DNA of 64,000 bases, from assembly GCA_903831575.1 (NCBI GenBank), contig CAIKYB010000034.1, forward strand, positions 1 through 64,000, given 5' to 3'. A model generated the notes under the pieces. It saw nothing but the letters and a program-made list of their open reading frames with translations. It had not been told where the DNA came from and made no database searches. Source of the stretch: an uncultured Bacteroidota bacterium. Lineage in GTDB: Bacteria; Bacteroidota; Bacteroidia; Chitinophagales; Chitinophagaceae. How positions within the stretch are numbered: the first letter of the stretch is position 1; each line of letters begins with the position of its first letter. This document shows, one piece after another, positions 10,209 through 19,280 of the stretch. The position numbers were made by a program, and so were the translations under genes.

Positions 10209-11471
10209 ATGGTAGATGTAATATTGGGCCTACAGTGGGGAGATGAAGGCAAAGGAAAAATTGTAGATTATTTCGCCAAAAATTATGATGTCATTGCACG
10301 GTTTCAAGGTGGTCCAAATGCTGGTCATACTTTATATGTCAATGGTAGTAAAATAGTTCTACATCAAATTCCAAGTGGAATTTTTCACGAAGACAAAATC
10401 AATTTAATTGGCAACGGTGTTGTGTTGGATCCTATCACGCTGAAAAAAGAGTGCGAAGCTGTTGCAAGTTTTGGAGTTGATTATAGAAAAAATTTATTTA
10501 TCAGTGAAAGAACCCATCTTATTTTACCTACCCACCGAGCTTTAGACCAAGCAAGTGAAGTATCAAAAGGACAAGATAAAATCGGAAGTACTTTAAAAGG
10601 AATTGGACCTGCTTATATGGACAAAACAGGCCGGAATGGTCTTAGAGTAGGGGATTTATTGGATAAGACTTTTATAACCCAGTATATCAAGTTGAGAACG
10701 AAACACCAAATATTATTGGATAATTTTAATTTCCAAGAAGATATTTCAACCTGGGAAGAAGAATTTTTCGAGTCCATTGAATTTTTACGAAGTTTAAATA
10801 TTGTCAATGGTGAATATTTTATCAATGAAAAGATAAATAAGGGGATGCGGATCTTGGCAGAAGGTGCACAGGGAAGTATGTTAGATGTTGATTTTGGAAC
10901 CTTTCCATTTGTAACCAGTAGTAATACGATTTCAGCAGGTGTTTGTTCCGGGCTTGGTATTGCCCCACAAAAAATAAAAGAGGTTATTGGTATTACAAAA
11001 GCATATTGCACCAGAGTAGGAAGTGGGCCATTCCCAACGGAATTGTTAGATGCCACCGGAGATTTTTTAAGAAATGCTGGCAATGAATTTGGAAGCACTA
11101 CAGGTAGACCTCGTCGTTGTGGCTGGATGGACCTTGTTGCGCTGCAATTTGCATGCATGATTAACGGAGTAACCCAAATTGTAATGACTAAAGCTGATAT
11201 TCTGGATGCTCTAGAGGAATTAAAGGTTTGTACATCTTATACCATAAATGGAGTAGAAACAAATCAAGTGCCCTTCCAAATGAATAATTTGAATATTACT
11301 CCCAACTTTGAAACTTTCAATGGTTGGAATACAGATATTTCGAATCTTAATAGTTTTGAAACCTCTCCAAAAGAAATGAAAAATTATATTGAGTATATAA
11401 ATAAATTCCTGGCTGTACCTGTTAAATTTATAAGTAATGGCCCGGCAAGAGATCAAATTATTTTAACATAA
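10209..11471 (+). CDS. purA: Adenylosuccinate synthase
   Basis: The 420-residue protein has the GTP-binding start GLQWGDEGKGK, the GGPNAGHT loop, the active-site signature region QGSMLDVDFGTFPFVTSS and GRPRRCGW. It converts IMP and aspartate to adenylosuccinate with GTP, the first step of AMP synthesis. It lies 150 bases after clpX, with no terminator seen between them. The next gene starts 82 bases downstream. Confidence 0.97.
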   Translation: MVDVILGLQWGDEGKGKIVDYFAKNYDVIARFQGGPNAGHTLYVNGSKIVLHQIPSGIFHEDKINLIGNGVVLDPITLKKECEAVASFGVDYRKNLFISERTHLILPTHRALDQASEVSKGQDKIGSTLKGIGPAYMDKTGRNGLRVGDLLDKTFITQYIKLRTKHQILLDNFNFQEDISTWEEEFFESIEFLRSLNIVNGEYFINEKINKGMRILAEGAQGSMLDVDFGTFPFVTSSNTISAGVCSGLGIAPQKIKEVIGITKAYCTRVGSGPFPTELLDATGDFLRNAGNEFGSTTGRPRRCGWMDLVALQFACMINGVTQIVMTKADILDALEELKVCTSYTINGVETNQVPFQMNNLNITPNFETFNGWNTDISNLNSFETSPKEMKNYIEYINKFLAVPVKFISNGPARDQIILT

Positions 11472-11553
11472 AAATTATTTTAAAAAAAAGTGTAAAAATA
11501 TTTGGCTATTTGGAAATCTCTTGGAAATTTTACATCTCTAATCTTGTTTAGTT

Positions 11554-11976
11554 ATGGCACCAAAATCAGAAAACGAAAAAAAGACACCTGCGAAAAAAGC
11601 AGCTGTAGCAAAAAAGAGTGTAGCGAAAAAAACGACGACAAAGTCAAAGTCTGATGAAGACATTGATGATGATGATGATTTTGAAGAAACACCGAAAGGA
11701 AAAACATCTAAAACAAGCGCTAAGAAAAAAAGCGATGACGACGACGATGATGACGACGACGTAGATGTAAAAGATGATTGGGAAAAATCAGAAGATGAAG
11801 ATAGCTGGGATCCTGACTTTGAAGAATTTGATATTCCAAAATCAAAAACAAAAAAAGCAACTGGAAAAAAGCCTGGAAAGTCTGAGGATGATTTCGGAGC
11901 CGAAGATGATTTCAAAGATTTAGATCTTTTCAATGACGATATGGGTGATGGTGGTTTTGATGATGATGATTTTTAA
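11554..11976 (+). CDS. Lys/Ala-rich and Asp-rich low-complexity protein, unknown function
   Basis: The 140 residues fall in blocks: a basic N-terminus of KK/AKK repeats (residues 1-35), an acidic patch, another basic patch, a run of nine Asp residues near 62-70, and an acidic C-terminus ending in FDDDDF. Two short ordered-looking motifs, SWDPDFEEFDIP and FKDLDLFNDDMGDGGF, sit in the acidic half. No signal peptide is visible. It looks like an intrinsically disordered, charge-segregated cytoplasmic protein; I recognise no family. It starts 82 bases after purA and ends 8 bases before pabB, so it is probably cotranscribed with pabB. The opposite-strand Ser-rich ORF is a shadow. Confidence 0.75.
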   Translation: MAPKSENEKKTPAKKAAVAKKSVAKKTTTKSKSDEDIDDDDDFEETPKGKTSKTSAKKKSDDDDDDDDDVDVKDDWEKSEDEDSWDPDFEEFDIPKSKTKKATGKKPGKSEDDFGAEDDFKDLDLFNDDMGDGGFDDDDF

Positions 11977-11984
11977 TCAAATCT

Positions 11985-13247
11985 GTGAATAAAAAAAATA
12001 GCACTTTCGTTGTAAAAAATACGCAAGCCTTTAAAAACAAAATGTTGAATTGGGTTAAACCGTTCAACATTTTTTGTTTATTGGATAATAATAATTACAA
12101 TTTTGAAAGTCCTGCATTTGAGTGTTTATTGGCAGCAGATGCTATAGATTTTATTCAATTAACTCATGCTACCGCATTTGCTGAGCTTAAGCAATTTTCT
12201 ACAGAACATCCAGGCTGGCTATTTGGCCATTTTAATTACCCTTCTACACAAAAAGAGGATGTTGGTTTTCCGGACGGATTTTTTTTTATTCCTAAATATG
12301 TTATTCAACTTTCAAAAGACACAGTAAGTATTGAAGCGCAAGGCACTTCCCCTGAAAATATATTTGAAGAAATTGAAGCGCAATCAGATGAGATTGGATC
12401 TGTAAAAAAATCAACCATTACTATTAAAAATAAAACTTCTGAAAAAGAGTATTACCAGAAGCTTACTTCCATTAAGCAACACCTGCAAAGAGGCGATTGC
12501 TATGAATTAAATTTTTGTCAGGAGTTTTTTGCTGAAAATGTTTCATTGGACCCGCTTGCAGTTTTTTATACGCTCAATAAAATTTCTCCTAATCCCTTCG
12601 CAGCTTTTTACAAAATTCAGGATAAGTATTGTGCTTGCGCAAGTCCGGAAAGATTTATAAAAAAATCTGGAACAACCATAATATCACAGCCCATAAAGGG
12701 AACGAGTAAACGCTATTCAGCAGACTTGATAAAAGACCAGGAGTCAAAAGCGTATTTACAGACGAGCCAAAAAGAAAAAAGTGAGAATGTAATGATTGTT
12801 GATCTAGTAAGAAACGATCTCAGTAAAATCTGTACGAAAGGATCTGTAGCAGTAAAAGAGTTGTGTGGCATTTACAGCTTCCCCCAAGTACACCAGATGA
12901 TCAGTACCATAACGGGAACGGTTCATTATGATGCCCACTGGACGGACATTATAGAGGCCTGTTATCCAATGGGATCTATGACTGGCGCTCCCAAAAAAAG
13001 AGTGATGGAATTGATTGAACAATATGAGGATACGCCAAGAGGATTATTCTCCGGAACAATTGGATATGTAACTCCCGAAGGAGACTTTGATTTTAATGTA
13101 GTGATTCGAAGTTTGTTTTATAATGAAACAGCAAAGCAACTTTCTTTTAAAGCCGGTGGTGGTATTACGCATCTAAGTGATATCGAAAAAGAGTACCAGG
13201 AAAGTTTGATAAAAGTAGCTGCTATAAAATCTATATTGGAAGAATAA
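11985..13247 (+). CDS. pabB: Aminodeoxychorismate synthase component I (PabB-type chorismate-binding enzyme)
   Basis: At 420 residues it is shorter than typical TrpE. The chorismate-binding C-terminal domain carries the signatures PIKGTSKR, VDLVRNDL, GSMTGAPKKR and GGGITHLSDIEKEY. PabB makes 4-amino-4-deoxychorismate for folate synthesis, using ammonia from a PabA/TrpG amidotransferase. No amidotransferase or lyase gene is nearby. The start is a GTG at 11985, 8 bases after the preceding stop; an ATG at 12042 would give a protein 19 residues shorter, and I cannot exclude it. TrpE function is less likely given the length and PIKGT. Confidence 0.87.
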   Translation: MNKKNSTFVVKNTQAFKNKMLNWVKPFNIFCLLDNNNYNFESPAFECLLAADAIDFIQLTHATAFAELKQFSTEHPGWLFGHFNYPSTQKEDVGFPDGFFFIPKYVIQLSKDTVSIEAQGTSPENIFEEIEAQSDEIGSVKKSTITIKNKTSEKEYYQKLTSIKQHLQRGDCYELNFCQEFFAENVSLDPLAVFYTLNKISPNPFAAFYKIQDKYCACASPERFIKKSGTTIISQPIKGTSKRYSADLIKDQESKAYLQTSQKEKSENVMIVDLVRNDLSKICTKGSVAVKELCGIYSFPQVHQMISTITGTVHYDAHWTDIIEACYPMGSMTGAPKKRVMELIEQYEDTPRGLFSGTIGYVTPEGDFDFNVVIRSLFYNETAKQLSFKAGGGITHLSDIEKEYQESLIKVAAIKSILEE

Positions 13248-13318
13248 TTTGAGGATTAAGATTTGGATACTATCTCTTGGTTCTTACCACGACTGAACGG
13301 CTGAAAAGATATTCATCA

Positions 13319-14407
13319 TTACATGCTATCTCCAGTTAATACGAGCTGTACACATTCATTAAGAATATCGTACTTGTGGGATTGAAATAGTTTCATTTTA
13401 TCCGCAGGTAAAACCATTATGTATTCGCCAACTTTAGAAAGAATTTTATCAAAATCAGGATTGTATTTTTGAAATAAAGTATGGTCTATTCCAATATTTT
13501 TTATAATCACTTTGGAAATATACTTTCCTGAAACTCTTAAGCTATCAGCATTTGCTAATTCAATTTCAGTTAAATTATTGCTGCTGTTGTTATTTTTATT
13601 TTCGTTATTAAATTCCATGTTTTTTGCTTCCATTACATAATGTGTAGCAATGAATTTCTTTACATGGTTTCTGCTTTCAAGAGGTAAGTAATATTGCAAA
13701 CTCCAAAAATCCCTGCTTCCACTTTTTTTAATGGCGCTGTATACTCTTCCAGGACCTCCATTGTAAGCAGCAATTACCAAAAGCCAGTCATGCAAGTCTT
13801 TATAGAGCTTTAATAAAAAACGTGCGGCAGCATTGGTGCTTTTAAAATAATCTCTACGTTCATCATTGTATCGCCCTATTTTTAATCCATAGTTTTTTGC
13901 TGTTCCTGGCATAAACTGCCAAGGCCCCGCAGCACCCACCCAACTTGTGGCGCTTGTTTTCAAACTGCTTTCAATAACAGCGATATACTTTAATTCTTTT
14001 GGCAATCCATACTGTGAAAAGATATTGTCAATTAAATCAAAATAGGGTGCGGCATAACTTTTCATTTTTACCAGCTGACTGCTATGTTGTTTTAAATAAT
14101 CTCTCATGTACAGCTCTGCATTTGGATTTACTTGAGAAGAATAGGGCAGAGCAGGGTTATAGTTGAATTTCGTGAAAAGATTTTTGAATCCATATTTTGT
14201 TAATTCGCTTAAGAATTGAACTTTTTCTTGCTGAGGTTTGCTTGTGGTTTCAATGATCGTTCTAATTAAACTGTCTTCTAAAATTTCTTTATTTATTATA
14301 GTATCTCGTAAAACTGCATAATATTTTGAATGAAAAGAATAATGTTTTTCAGCACAGCTCCAATTTGAAGACAAGATGAACATTAATATGAATAAATTTC
14401 TGTTCAT
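13319..14407 (-). CDS. Lytic murein transglycosylase (SLT domain, MltD-like), exported
   Basis: The 362-residue protein begins with a signal sequence ending at a Cys (FILMFILSSNWSC), so it may be a lipoprotein. The SLT domain has the catalytic Glu in AVIESSLK (E146), then GAAGPWQFMPGTAKNYG and the AAYNGGPGRV motif. It cleaves glycan strands to 1,6-anhydromuropeptides in the periplasm. The C-terminal 70 residues (GKYISKVIIKN..IDHTLFQKYNPDF) resemble a degenerate LysM-like module. The start overlaps the gatA stop by one base (TAATG), suggesting translational coupling. Confidence 0.9.
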   Translation of the reverse strand: MNRNLFILMFILSSNWSCAEKHYSFHSKYYAVLRDTIINKEILEDSLIRTIIETTSKPQQEKVQFLSELTKYGFKNLFTKFNYNPALPYSSQVNPNAELYMRDYLKQHSSQLVKMKSYAAPYFDLIDNIFSQYGLPKELKYIAVIESSLKTSATSWVGAAGPWQFMPGTAKNYGLKIGRYNDERRDYFKSTNAAARFLLKLYKDLHDWLLVIAAYNGGPGRVYSAIKKSGSRDFWSLQYYLPLESRNHVKKFIATHYVMEAKNMEFNNENKNNNSSNNLTEIELANADSLRVSGKYISKVIIKNIGIDHTLFQKYNPDFDKILSKVGEYIMVLPADKMKLFQSHKYDILNECVQLVLTGDSM

Positions 14408-15849
14408 TAAATGATTACTTCTGAATTTGTTTGCAACATTTCCGCCAATTGCAATAAGGTGAGTTCATCCTTTTGCGGAGTTAATAATTGAATGCCAAAA
14501 GGCATACCATTACTATGTTTGAAAAGGGGAAGTGCTATTGCAGGAAGACCTGTTAGATTAGCAAAGACAGTAAAAATATCTGCAAGGTACATGGCAATAG
14601 TGTCTTTCTTTTTTTCTCCGATGGCAAATGCGGTTGTCGGACTTGTTGGCATAATGATCGCATCACAAGTTTTAAAGAGTTGTTCCGTTTGTTCTACAAG
14701 TAGTGTTCTTACTTGTTGTGCTTTGCTAAAGTAAGCATCATAATATCCGCTGCTGAGCACAAAATTCCCCAGCATGATTCTTCGTTTTACTTCTTTACCA
14801 AACCCTTCAGTTCTATTTTTGCTGTAAAAATCATTTAAGTCTTTTACATTTTCATTTGTTCGATGCCCGTATCTTATCCCATCATAACGTGATAGATTAC
14901 TACAGGCTTCGGCTGCTGTCAATACATAATAAGTGGGTACGATGTAATCCAATAAATCAAAGTTGATTTCAACAATTTGATGTCCCTGGGTTTTTAAATT
15001 TTCTAATACTGTTTGAATGGCGTTCGCTATTTCTTTATCAAGAGAAATATGGTCCATGACTTGTTTGAAAATGGCAATAGTATATTTTTTATTTGCTGGG
15101 ATTAAAAGCTGGTCAACATGTTTAAATGTGGAAGTTTCATCCATTGTGCTATCAAAGTCATCATTCTTACCAATGACTTCTAATACCAACGCAACATCTT
15201 TTACTGTTTTTCCAAAAATACCAATCTGGTCAAAAGAGGAAGCATAGGCAATGAGTCCATATCTTGAAATCTTTCCGTAGCTGGGTTTAAGGCCAACTAT
15301 CCCACAAAAATCTGCGGGCTGCCTCACAGAGCCGCCTGTATCACTTCCTAAGCTAACCATACAAAGATCTGCCTGTACCGCAACAGCACTTCCGCCAGAA
15401 GACCCACCAGGAACCTTGCTGTTATCAATGGCATTTAAGGTTGGTCCATAAACAGAATTCTCGTTACTGCTGCCCATTGCAAATTCATCGCAATTGCAGG
15501 AGCCGATAATGATCGCTTCTTCATCCAATAAATATTGAACCGCTGTAGCATTGTACATAGAGACAAAATCTTGGAGAATGGCTGAGCTGGCAGTGACTTT
15601 ATGATCTTTATAGCAGATGACGTCTTTTAGCGCAACCACTACGCCATGGAGCTTTTTGATGGGGGCACCAGATTTTCTTTTTTCATCTAACCTTTTCGCA
15701 GTTTGTAAAGCCTCTTCTGTATACACTTCAACAAAAGCGTTTAAGTGTTGATTATTCGATATTTTTTGGATATAGTATTTTACAGCTTCTTCGCATGAAG
15801 TTGTATTGGATAATAAGTTCTGATGGTATGTATGAATGCTGGTAAACAA
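14407..15849 (-). CDS. gatA: Asp-tRNA(Asn)/Glu-tRNA(Gln) amidotransferase subunit A
   Basis: At 480 residues it is a full-length amidase-signature enzyme. The catalytic triad is visible as K75 (VALKDV), S150 (VPGGSSGGS) and S174 (DTGGSVRQPA). GatA releases ammonia from glutamine to convert misacylated Glu-tRNA(Gln) or Asp-tRNA(Asn). gatB and gatC are not adjacent. It lies between tatA (120 bases upstream) and a lytic transglycosylase that overlaps its stop codon, and is probably read from the tatA promoter. Confidence 0.95.
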   Translation of the reverse strand: MFTSIHTYHQNLLSNTTSCEEAVKYYIQKISNNQHLNAFVEVYTEEALQTAKRLDEKRKSGAPIKKLHGVVVALKDVICYKDHKVTASSAILQDFVSMYNATAVQYLLDEEAIIIGSCNCDEFAMGSSNENSVYGPTLNAIDNSKVPGGSSGGSAVAVQADLCMVSLGSDTGGSVRQPADFCGIVGLKPSYGKISRYGLIAYASSFDQIGIFGKTVKDVALVLEVIGKNDDFDSTMDETSTFKHVDQLLIPANKKYTIAIFKQVMDHISLDKEIANAIQTVLENLKTQGHQIVEINFDLLDYIVPTYYVLTAAEACSNLSRYDGIRYGHRTNENVKDLNDFYSKNRTEGFGKEVKRRIMLGNFVLSSGYYDAYFSKAQQVRTLLVEQTEQLFKTCDAIIMPTSPTTAFAIGEKKKDTIAMYLADIFTVFANLTGLPAIALPLFKHSNGMPFGIQLLTPQKDELTLLQLAEMLQTNSEVII

Positions 15850-15969
15850 AAATGAGCGGTAATTTTTGGGTAAAAAAATAGGCTGTAGTAGTCTTCATCA
15901 ATCAGGATATAATTCCATTTCAATATAAAGAGTACTTCAGCCGTATTGTGCTAAAGGAAGAAAAATAGG

Positions 15970-16239
15970 TTATTTACCAGTTTCTTCCTTTTGGGCTAAT
16001 TGTTGTCTCAGTTCTTTAATTTCCTGATCTTTATCTTTCTCACTCATTCCTGTTTCAATTTCATTTTTTACGTTGTTTTTCGCGTCGTTAAATTCACGAA
16101 CACCACGACCAACACCTCTCATCAATTCTGGTATTTTTTTTCCACCAAAAAATAAAAGGACCGCCAATAAAACCAATAACCACTCGCTACCACCTGGCAT
16201 TGACAATAATAAAGTTGAATTACTAAATAAGTGTGACAT
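15970..16239 (-). CDS. tatA: Twin-arginine translocase component TatA/E
   Basis: This 89-residue protein has one N-terminal membrane helix ([22 protein letters not shown]), the conserved [16 protein letters not shown] amphipathic region and a charged tail. TatA forms the pore for folded Tat substrates in the inner membrane. A longer ORF would start at 16281, but a TAnnTTTG box at 16258-16265 lies inside that extension, so I place the start at the ATG at 16239. An internal ATG at 16200 (MPGGSEW) is also possible. It is the first gene of a tatA-gatA-transglycosylase unit. Confidence 0.9.
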   Translation of the reverse strand: MSHLFSNSTLLLSMPGGSEWLLVLLAVLLFFGGKKIPELMRGVGRGVREFNDAKNNVKNEIETGMSEKDKDQEIKELRQQLAQKEETGK

Positions 16240-16257
16240 AAATAAAAATTTGAAGGA

Positions 16258-16265
16258 CAAAGATA
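16258..16265 (-). promoter_or_regulatory. -7 promoter box of tatA
   Basis: The minus strand reads TATCTTTG, followed by about 18 bases to the ATG at 16239. This box is what decides the tatA start. No -33 TTTG was seen. Confidence 0.6.
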
Positions 16266-16353
16266 ATTGAAAAAATATCATTAGTGATACTTAATACGTA
16301 TAAGAAAGTTAAAAATGGTATGAAATTTTTAATAGGGTATTATCACTAAAAAG

Positions 16354-16384
16354 AAAAAGCGAAAATCATGGATTCTCGCTTTTT
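16354..16384 (-). terminator. Terminator of rplS
   Basis: AAAAAGCGA and TCGCTTTTT are perfect 9-bp arms, extended inward by one mismatch and three more pairs, with a run of T on the minus strand after the stem. It lies 27 bases past the rplS stop. The symmetric A/T flanks mean it could also act on the other strand. Confidence 0.85.
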
Positions 16385-16410
16385 GCAAATAGTATTTATA
16401 ATGGGACAGC

Positions 16411-16779
16411 TTATTTCTTCTTTGCTCCCACCGCCATTCTTTTTTCTTTGATACGAGCACTCTTACCGCTTCTTTCACGAAGGAAATAAAGCTTAGCACG
16501 TCTAACACGACCTACTTTGTTAAGTACAATACTTTCAATATTTGGAGAGGAAGTTGGAAAAAGTCTTTCCACGCCAATACCATCACTTATTTTTCTAACA
16601 GTAAATGTTGCTGTAGCACCAGTACCCTGACGCTTGATCACATCACCTTTGAAACTTTGGATACGCTCTTTGTTACCCTCTTGAATCTTATAATTCACTG
16701 TGATATTATCACCTGCTTTAAATGTCGGAAGCGTTGCTTTTGTAGTCAACTGCTCATGAACAAAATCAATTGCGTTCAT
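16411..16779 (-). CDS. rplS: 50S ribosomal protein L19
   Basis: The 122-residue protein has the L19 features FKAGDNITVNYKI, QSFKGDVIKRQGTG, GIGVERLFPTSSPNI and KVGRVRRAKLYFLRER. L19 sits at the 30S-50S interface. It is flanked by its own -7 box and terminator, so it is monocistronic; the trmD-rimM neighbours seen in many bacteria are absent. Confidence 0.97.
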   Translation of the reverse strand: MNAIDFVHEQLTTKATLPTFKAGDNITVNYKIQEGNKERIQSFKGDVIKRQGTGATATFTVRKISDGIGVERLFPTSSPNIESIVLNKVGRVRRAKLYFLRERSGKSARIKEKRMAVGAKKK

Positions 16780-16802
16780 ATTCTTTGTTTTTTAACGGAC
16801 GG

Positions 16803-16810
16803 CAAAGGTA
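16803..16810 (-). promoter_or_regulatory. -7 promoter box of rplS
   Basis: The minus strand reads TACCTTTGCC, matching TAnnTTTG, 23 bases before the rplS ATG. The upstream DNA is very AT-rich with no clear -33 TTTG. Confidence 0.6.
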
Positions 16811-16903
16811 GGGGTAAAAGTTTAAATTTTAAAGTTTAAACTTGAAAATTTTTGATTTAAACCTATAATTAGATCTTTTGGGTGTGTATAAATATTAGCA
16901 TTA

Positions 16904-16933
16904 AATCTAATCAACCAATTAACCAATCAACTA
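16904..16933 (-). repeat. TTGRTTRRTTGG minisatellite abutting the rny stop
   Basis: On the minus strand the rny TAG stop runs straight into TTGATTGGTTAATTGGTTGA, a degenerate 4/8-base repeat. The same type follows the DksA-like gene (55534-55573), and a shorter trace follows atpA (about 6325-6340). Confidence 0.6.
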
Positions 16934-18496
16934 TCTCGCTATATTAACAGCTCTCTTTTCTCTGATTACCGTAACCTTTATTTGTCCTGGGAAAGTCATT
17001 TCAGTTTGTATTTTCTGCGCGATTTCGAAACTTAGTTTATCGCTGTCTCCATCTGTAACTTTATCAGCCTCAACAATCACCCTCAACTCACGTCCAGCCT
17101 GGATTGCATAAGCTTTTTCTACCCCTTGGTAAGCCATTGCCAAGTTCTCCAGATCTTTGATACGTTGGATGTATTGTTGCATGATTTCTCTTCTTGCGCC
17201 TGGTCTTGCTCCGCTGATCGCATCACAAGCCTGAATAATAGGAGAAATAACGAATTTCATTTCCATTTCATCATGGTGAGCTCCAATAGCATTTACGACT
17301 GCTGGATTTTCGCCATATTTTTCTGCCAGTTTTGCACCCAATAAAGCGTGACTCAATTCTGTTTCTTCATCCGGAACTTTACCAATATCATGAAGTAAAC
17401 CTGCACGTTTAGCCAATTTAGGATTCATACCTAATTCCGATGCCATAATAGAGCAAAGATTGGCAGTTTCACGACTATGCATCAATAAATTCTGTCCATA
17501 TGAAGAACGGAATCGCATACGACCCACCATTCTGATTAATTCTTTATGCAATCCATGAATACCCAGTTCCATCGCCGTTCTCTCACCAATTTCCAAAACC
17601 TGGTCTTCTAATTGTCTTTTTGTTTTTTCAACCACTTCTTCAATACGTGCTGGGTGAATTCTTCCATCGGAAACAAGACGTTGTAATGATAAACGTGCAA
17701 TTTCTCTTCTTAATGGATCAAAAGAAGACAAAACGATGGCTTCTGGAGTGTCATCTACAATCAAATCTACACCAGTAGCAGCTTCTATCGCTCTGATATT
17801 TCTTCCTTCACGTCCAATAATGGAACCTTTTATCTCGTCACTTTCCAAATTAAATACTGTGATAGAGTTTTCAATAGCTTGCTCAGCAGCAGTTCTTTGA
17901 ATAGTTTGGATGACTATTTTACGGGCTTCTTTATTAGCTTTTTGTTTTGCATCTTCAATGATTTCCTGTTGGATGACCAAGGCCTTAGTATGTGCTTCCT
18001 GAGTAAGACTTTCAATCAATTGTGCTTTTGCATCTTCTGCAGATAATCCTGCTACTTTTTCTAACCTGCGGATATGTTCTTCCTGATGTTTTTCAAGCTC
18101 GGTCCTTTTCTGATTTACGATTTCAGTCTGACGATTCAGATTTTCTTTAATAACATCGTTTTCTTTGATTTGCTTCTCAACGTTGGCCTCTTTTTGACTG
18201 AAACTTTGTTCTTTTTGCTTTAATCGGTTTTCAGAATCGCTGAGTTTCTGGGTGCGTTGTAGTACATCTTTGTCATGATCCGACTTCATTTGCACAAACT
18301 TCTCCTTTGCTTCAAGAGCTTTCTCCTTTTTCAATCTTTCAGCTTCGAATTGTCCGTCAGAGATTAGTTTTTTCGCCTCTGATTTCGCATCTTCTACAAT
18401 TTTATTCGTGTTTTTGGTAAAAATGACTTTACCCAGGACGGCGCCCACAACTAATGAGGCCCCACCTATAATGATGGAAAGTATATTCGGTTCCAT
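16931..18496 (-). CDS. rny: Ribonuclease Y
   Basis: At 521 residues, this is the standard architecture: an N-terminal membrane anchor ([22 protein letters not shown]), a long coiled coil (about 30-200), a KH domain with [10 protein letters not shown] (224-233) and an HD domain with LLHDIGK (H369, D370). It is a membrane-associated endoribonuclease that starts mRNA turnover. It has its own -7 box and is separated from zapA by 191 bases. Confidence 0.96.
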   Translation of the reverse strand: MEPNILSIIIGGASLVVGAVLGKVIFTKNTNKIVEDAKSEAKKLISDGQFEAERLKKEKALEAKEKFVQMKSDHDKDVLQRTQKLSDSENRLKQKEQSFSQKEANVEKQIKENDVIKENLNRQTEIVNQKRTELEKHQEEHIRRLEKVAGLSAEDAKAQLIESLTQEAHTKALVIQQEIIEDAKQKANKEARKIVIQTIQRTAAEQAIENSITVFNLESDEIKGSIIGREGRNIRAIEAATGVDLIVDDTPEAIVLSSFDPLRREIARLSLQRLVSDGRIHPARIEEVVEKTKRQLEDQVLEIGERTAMELGIHGLHKELIRMVGRMRFRSSYGQNLLMHSRETANLCSIMASELGMNPKLAKRAGLLHDIGKVPDEETELSHALLGAKLAEKYGENPAVVNAIGAHHDEMEMKFVISPIIQACDAISGARPGARREIMQQYIQRIKDLENLAMAYQGVEKAYAIQAGRELRVIVEADKVTDGDSDKLSFEIAQKIQTEMTFPGQIKVTVIREKRAVNIAR

Positions 18497-18570
18497 TTAA
18501 TTTAATTTTTTTTAGCGTATTCACAATATTGTATATATGATTCTACTGTATATCAATAGAACATAATTTG

Positions 18571-18578
18571 CAAAGATA
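18571..18578 (-). promoter_or_regulatory. -7 promoter box of rny
   Basis: The minus strand reads TATCTTTGC, 74 bases before the rny ATG, in the gap after zapA. No clear -33 element is present. Confidence 0.6.
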
Positions 18579-18687
18579 CGATTTTTGCGCTATGATTTTG
18601 AGTTAGGAAAAGAAGAATAATAGAGTTCGATTAAAACCGACAATAATTATAGTATTTTCTCTGGGAAAATCGGAGTGGTTTTGTTTA

Positions 18688-18975
18688 TCAAAGCGCCTTC
18701 TCTATCTGCGCTTCTAATTTTAATAAACTTTGAGTCAATTCTTCTATTTGTGCAGAAGACCCGCCGTTATTGATATTCTGTGTGGCATACCAGATAATAA
18801 CCATTGATACATAATCCTGCATATCTTTCCCTGCAAAATTCGTTTTGAATTCCATGATTTTGTCATTGATAAGCTTTACAGTTTTTCTAACGACCTCTTC
18901 ATCTGCCGGATTGGTTTTAATCCGATAAGTTCGGTCAGCAATCAAAATATTAATAGGAATCAAGTCTTCAGACAT
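18688..18975 (-). CDS. zapA: Cell division protein ZapA-like
   Basis: The 95-residue protein has the ZapA pattern: an N-terminal beta module (IPINILIADRTYRIKTNPADE) followed by an alpha-helical region (VRKTVKLINDKIMEF) and a C-terminal coiled coil (SAQIEELTQSLLKLEAQIEKAL). ZapA cross-links FtsZ filaments at the division ring. It is the last gene of pheT-(coiled coil)-zapA, 12 bases after the preceding stop. Confidence 0.85.
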   Translation of the reverse strand: MSEDLIPINILIADRTYRIKTNPADEEVVRKTVKLINDKIMEFKTNFAGKDMQDYVSMVIIWYATQNINNGGSSAQIEELTQSLLKLEAQIEKAL

Positions 18976-18987
18976 GCGTGTTGGGGT

Positions 18988-19275
18988 TTATTCGCTCAAC
19001 AAAGCGATACATTTATCAATTTCACGTAAATATTTACCAATCGTTTGTTCAAAAGCTTTTTTATCAGTCTCATTTAGTTTGCCGGCAGCAGATTTCAAAA
19101 TGTATTGCTGTTCTTCAAGAAGGCGGATCTTTTTTTGTTGATCATCTTCTTTTAGTTTTAATGAAGAAATAAGTTCCTGCTGTTGTAGCACTTGCTTCTG
19201 TAAAGTCGCATGCTTTTTCAGCAAATCCTGAAGTTTTGCCTGAATGCTACTAATATGGCTTACGAGTTGTTGCAA
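18988..19275 (-). CDS. Small coiled-coil protein between pheT and zapA
   Basis: Nearly all 95 residues are heptad-like (QAKLQDLLKKHATLQKQVL, KLKEDDQQKKIRLLEEQQ), and it ends KYLREIDKCIALLSE. There is no signal peptide or membrane segment. It starts 5 bases after the pheT stop and ends 12 bases before zapA, so it is in the same operon. A role with ZapA at the division site (ZapB-like) is a guess from context and coiled-coil content, not from a recognised family. Confidence 0.75.
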   Translation of the reverse strand: MQQLVSHISSIQAKLQDLLKKHATLQKQVLQQQELISSLKLKEDDQQKKIRLLEEQQYILKSAAGKLNETDKKAFEQTIGKYLREIDKCIALLSE

Positions 19276-19280
19276 TTGAA

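Noticed and set aside
10613..11158. 181-codon minus-strand ORF inside purA
   Set aside because: It lies wholly within a conserved enzyme gene and has no recognisable protein features.
11538..11933. Minus-strand Ser/Phe-rich 131-codon ORF
   Set aside because: It is the complement of the Asp/Lys-rich gene; Ser-rich content is a by-product of GAT/GAC repeats read backwards.
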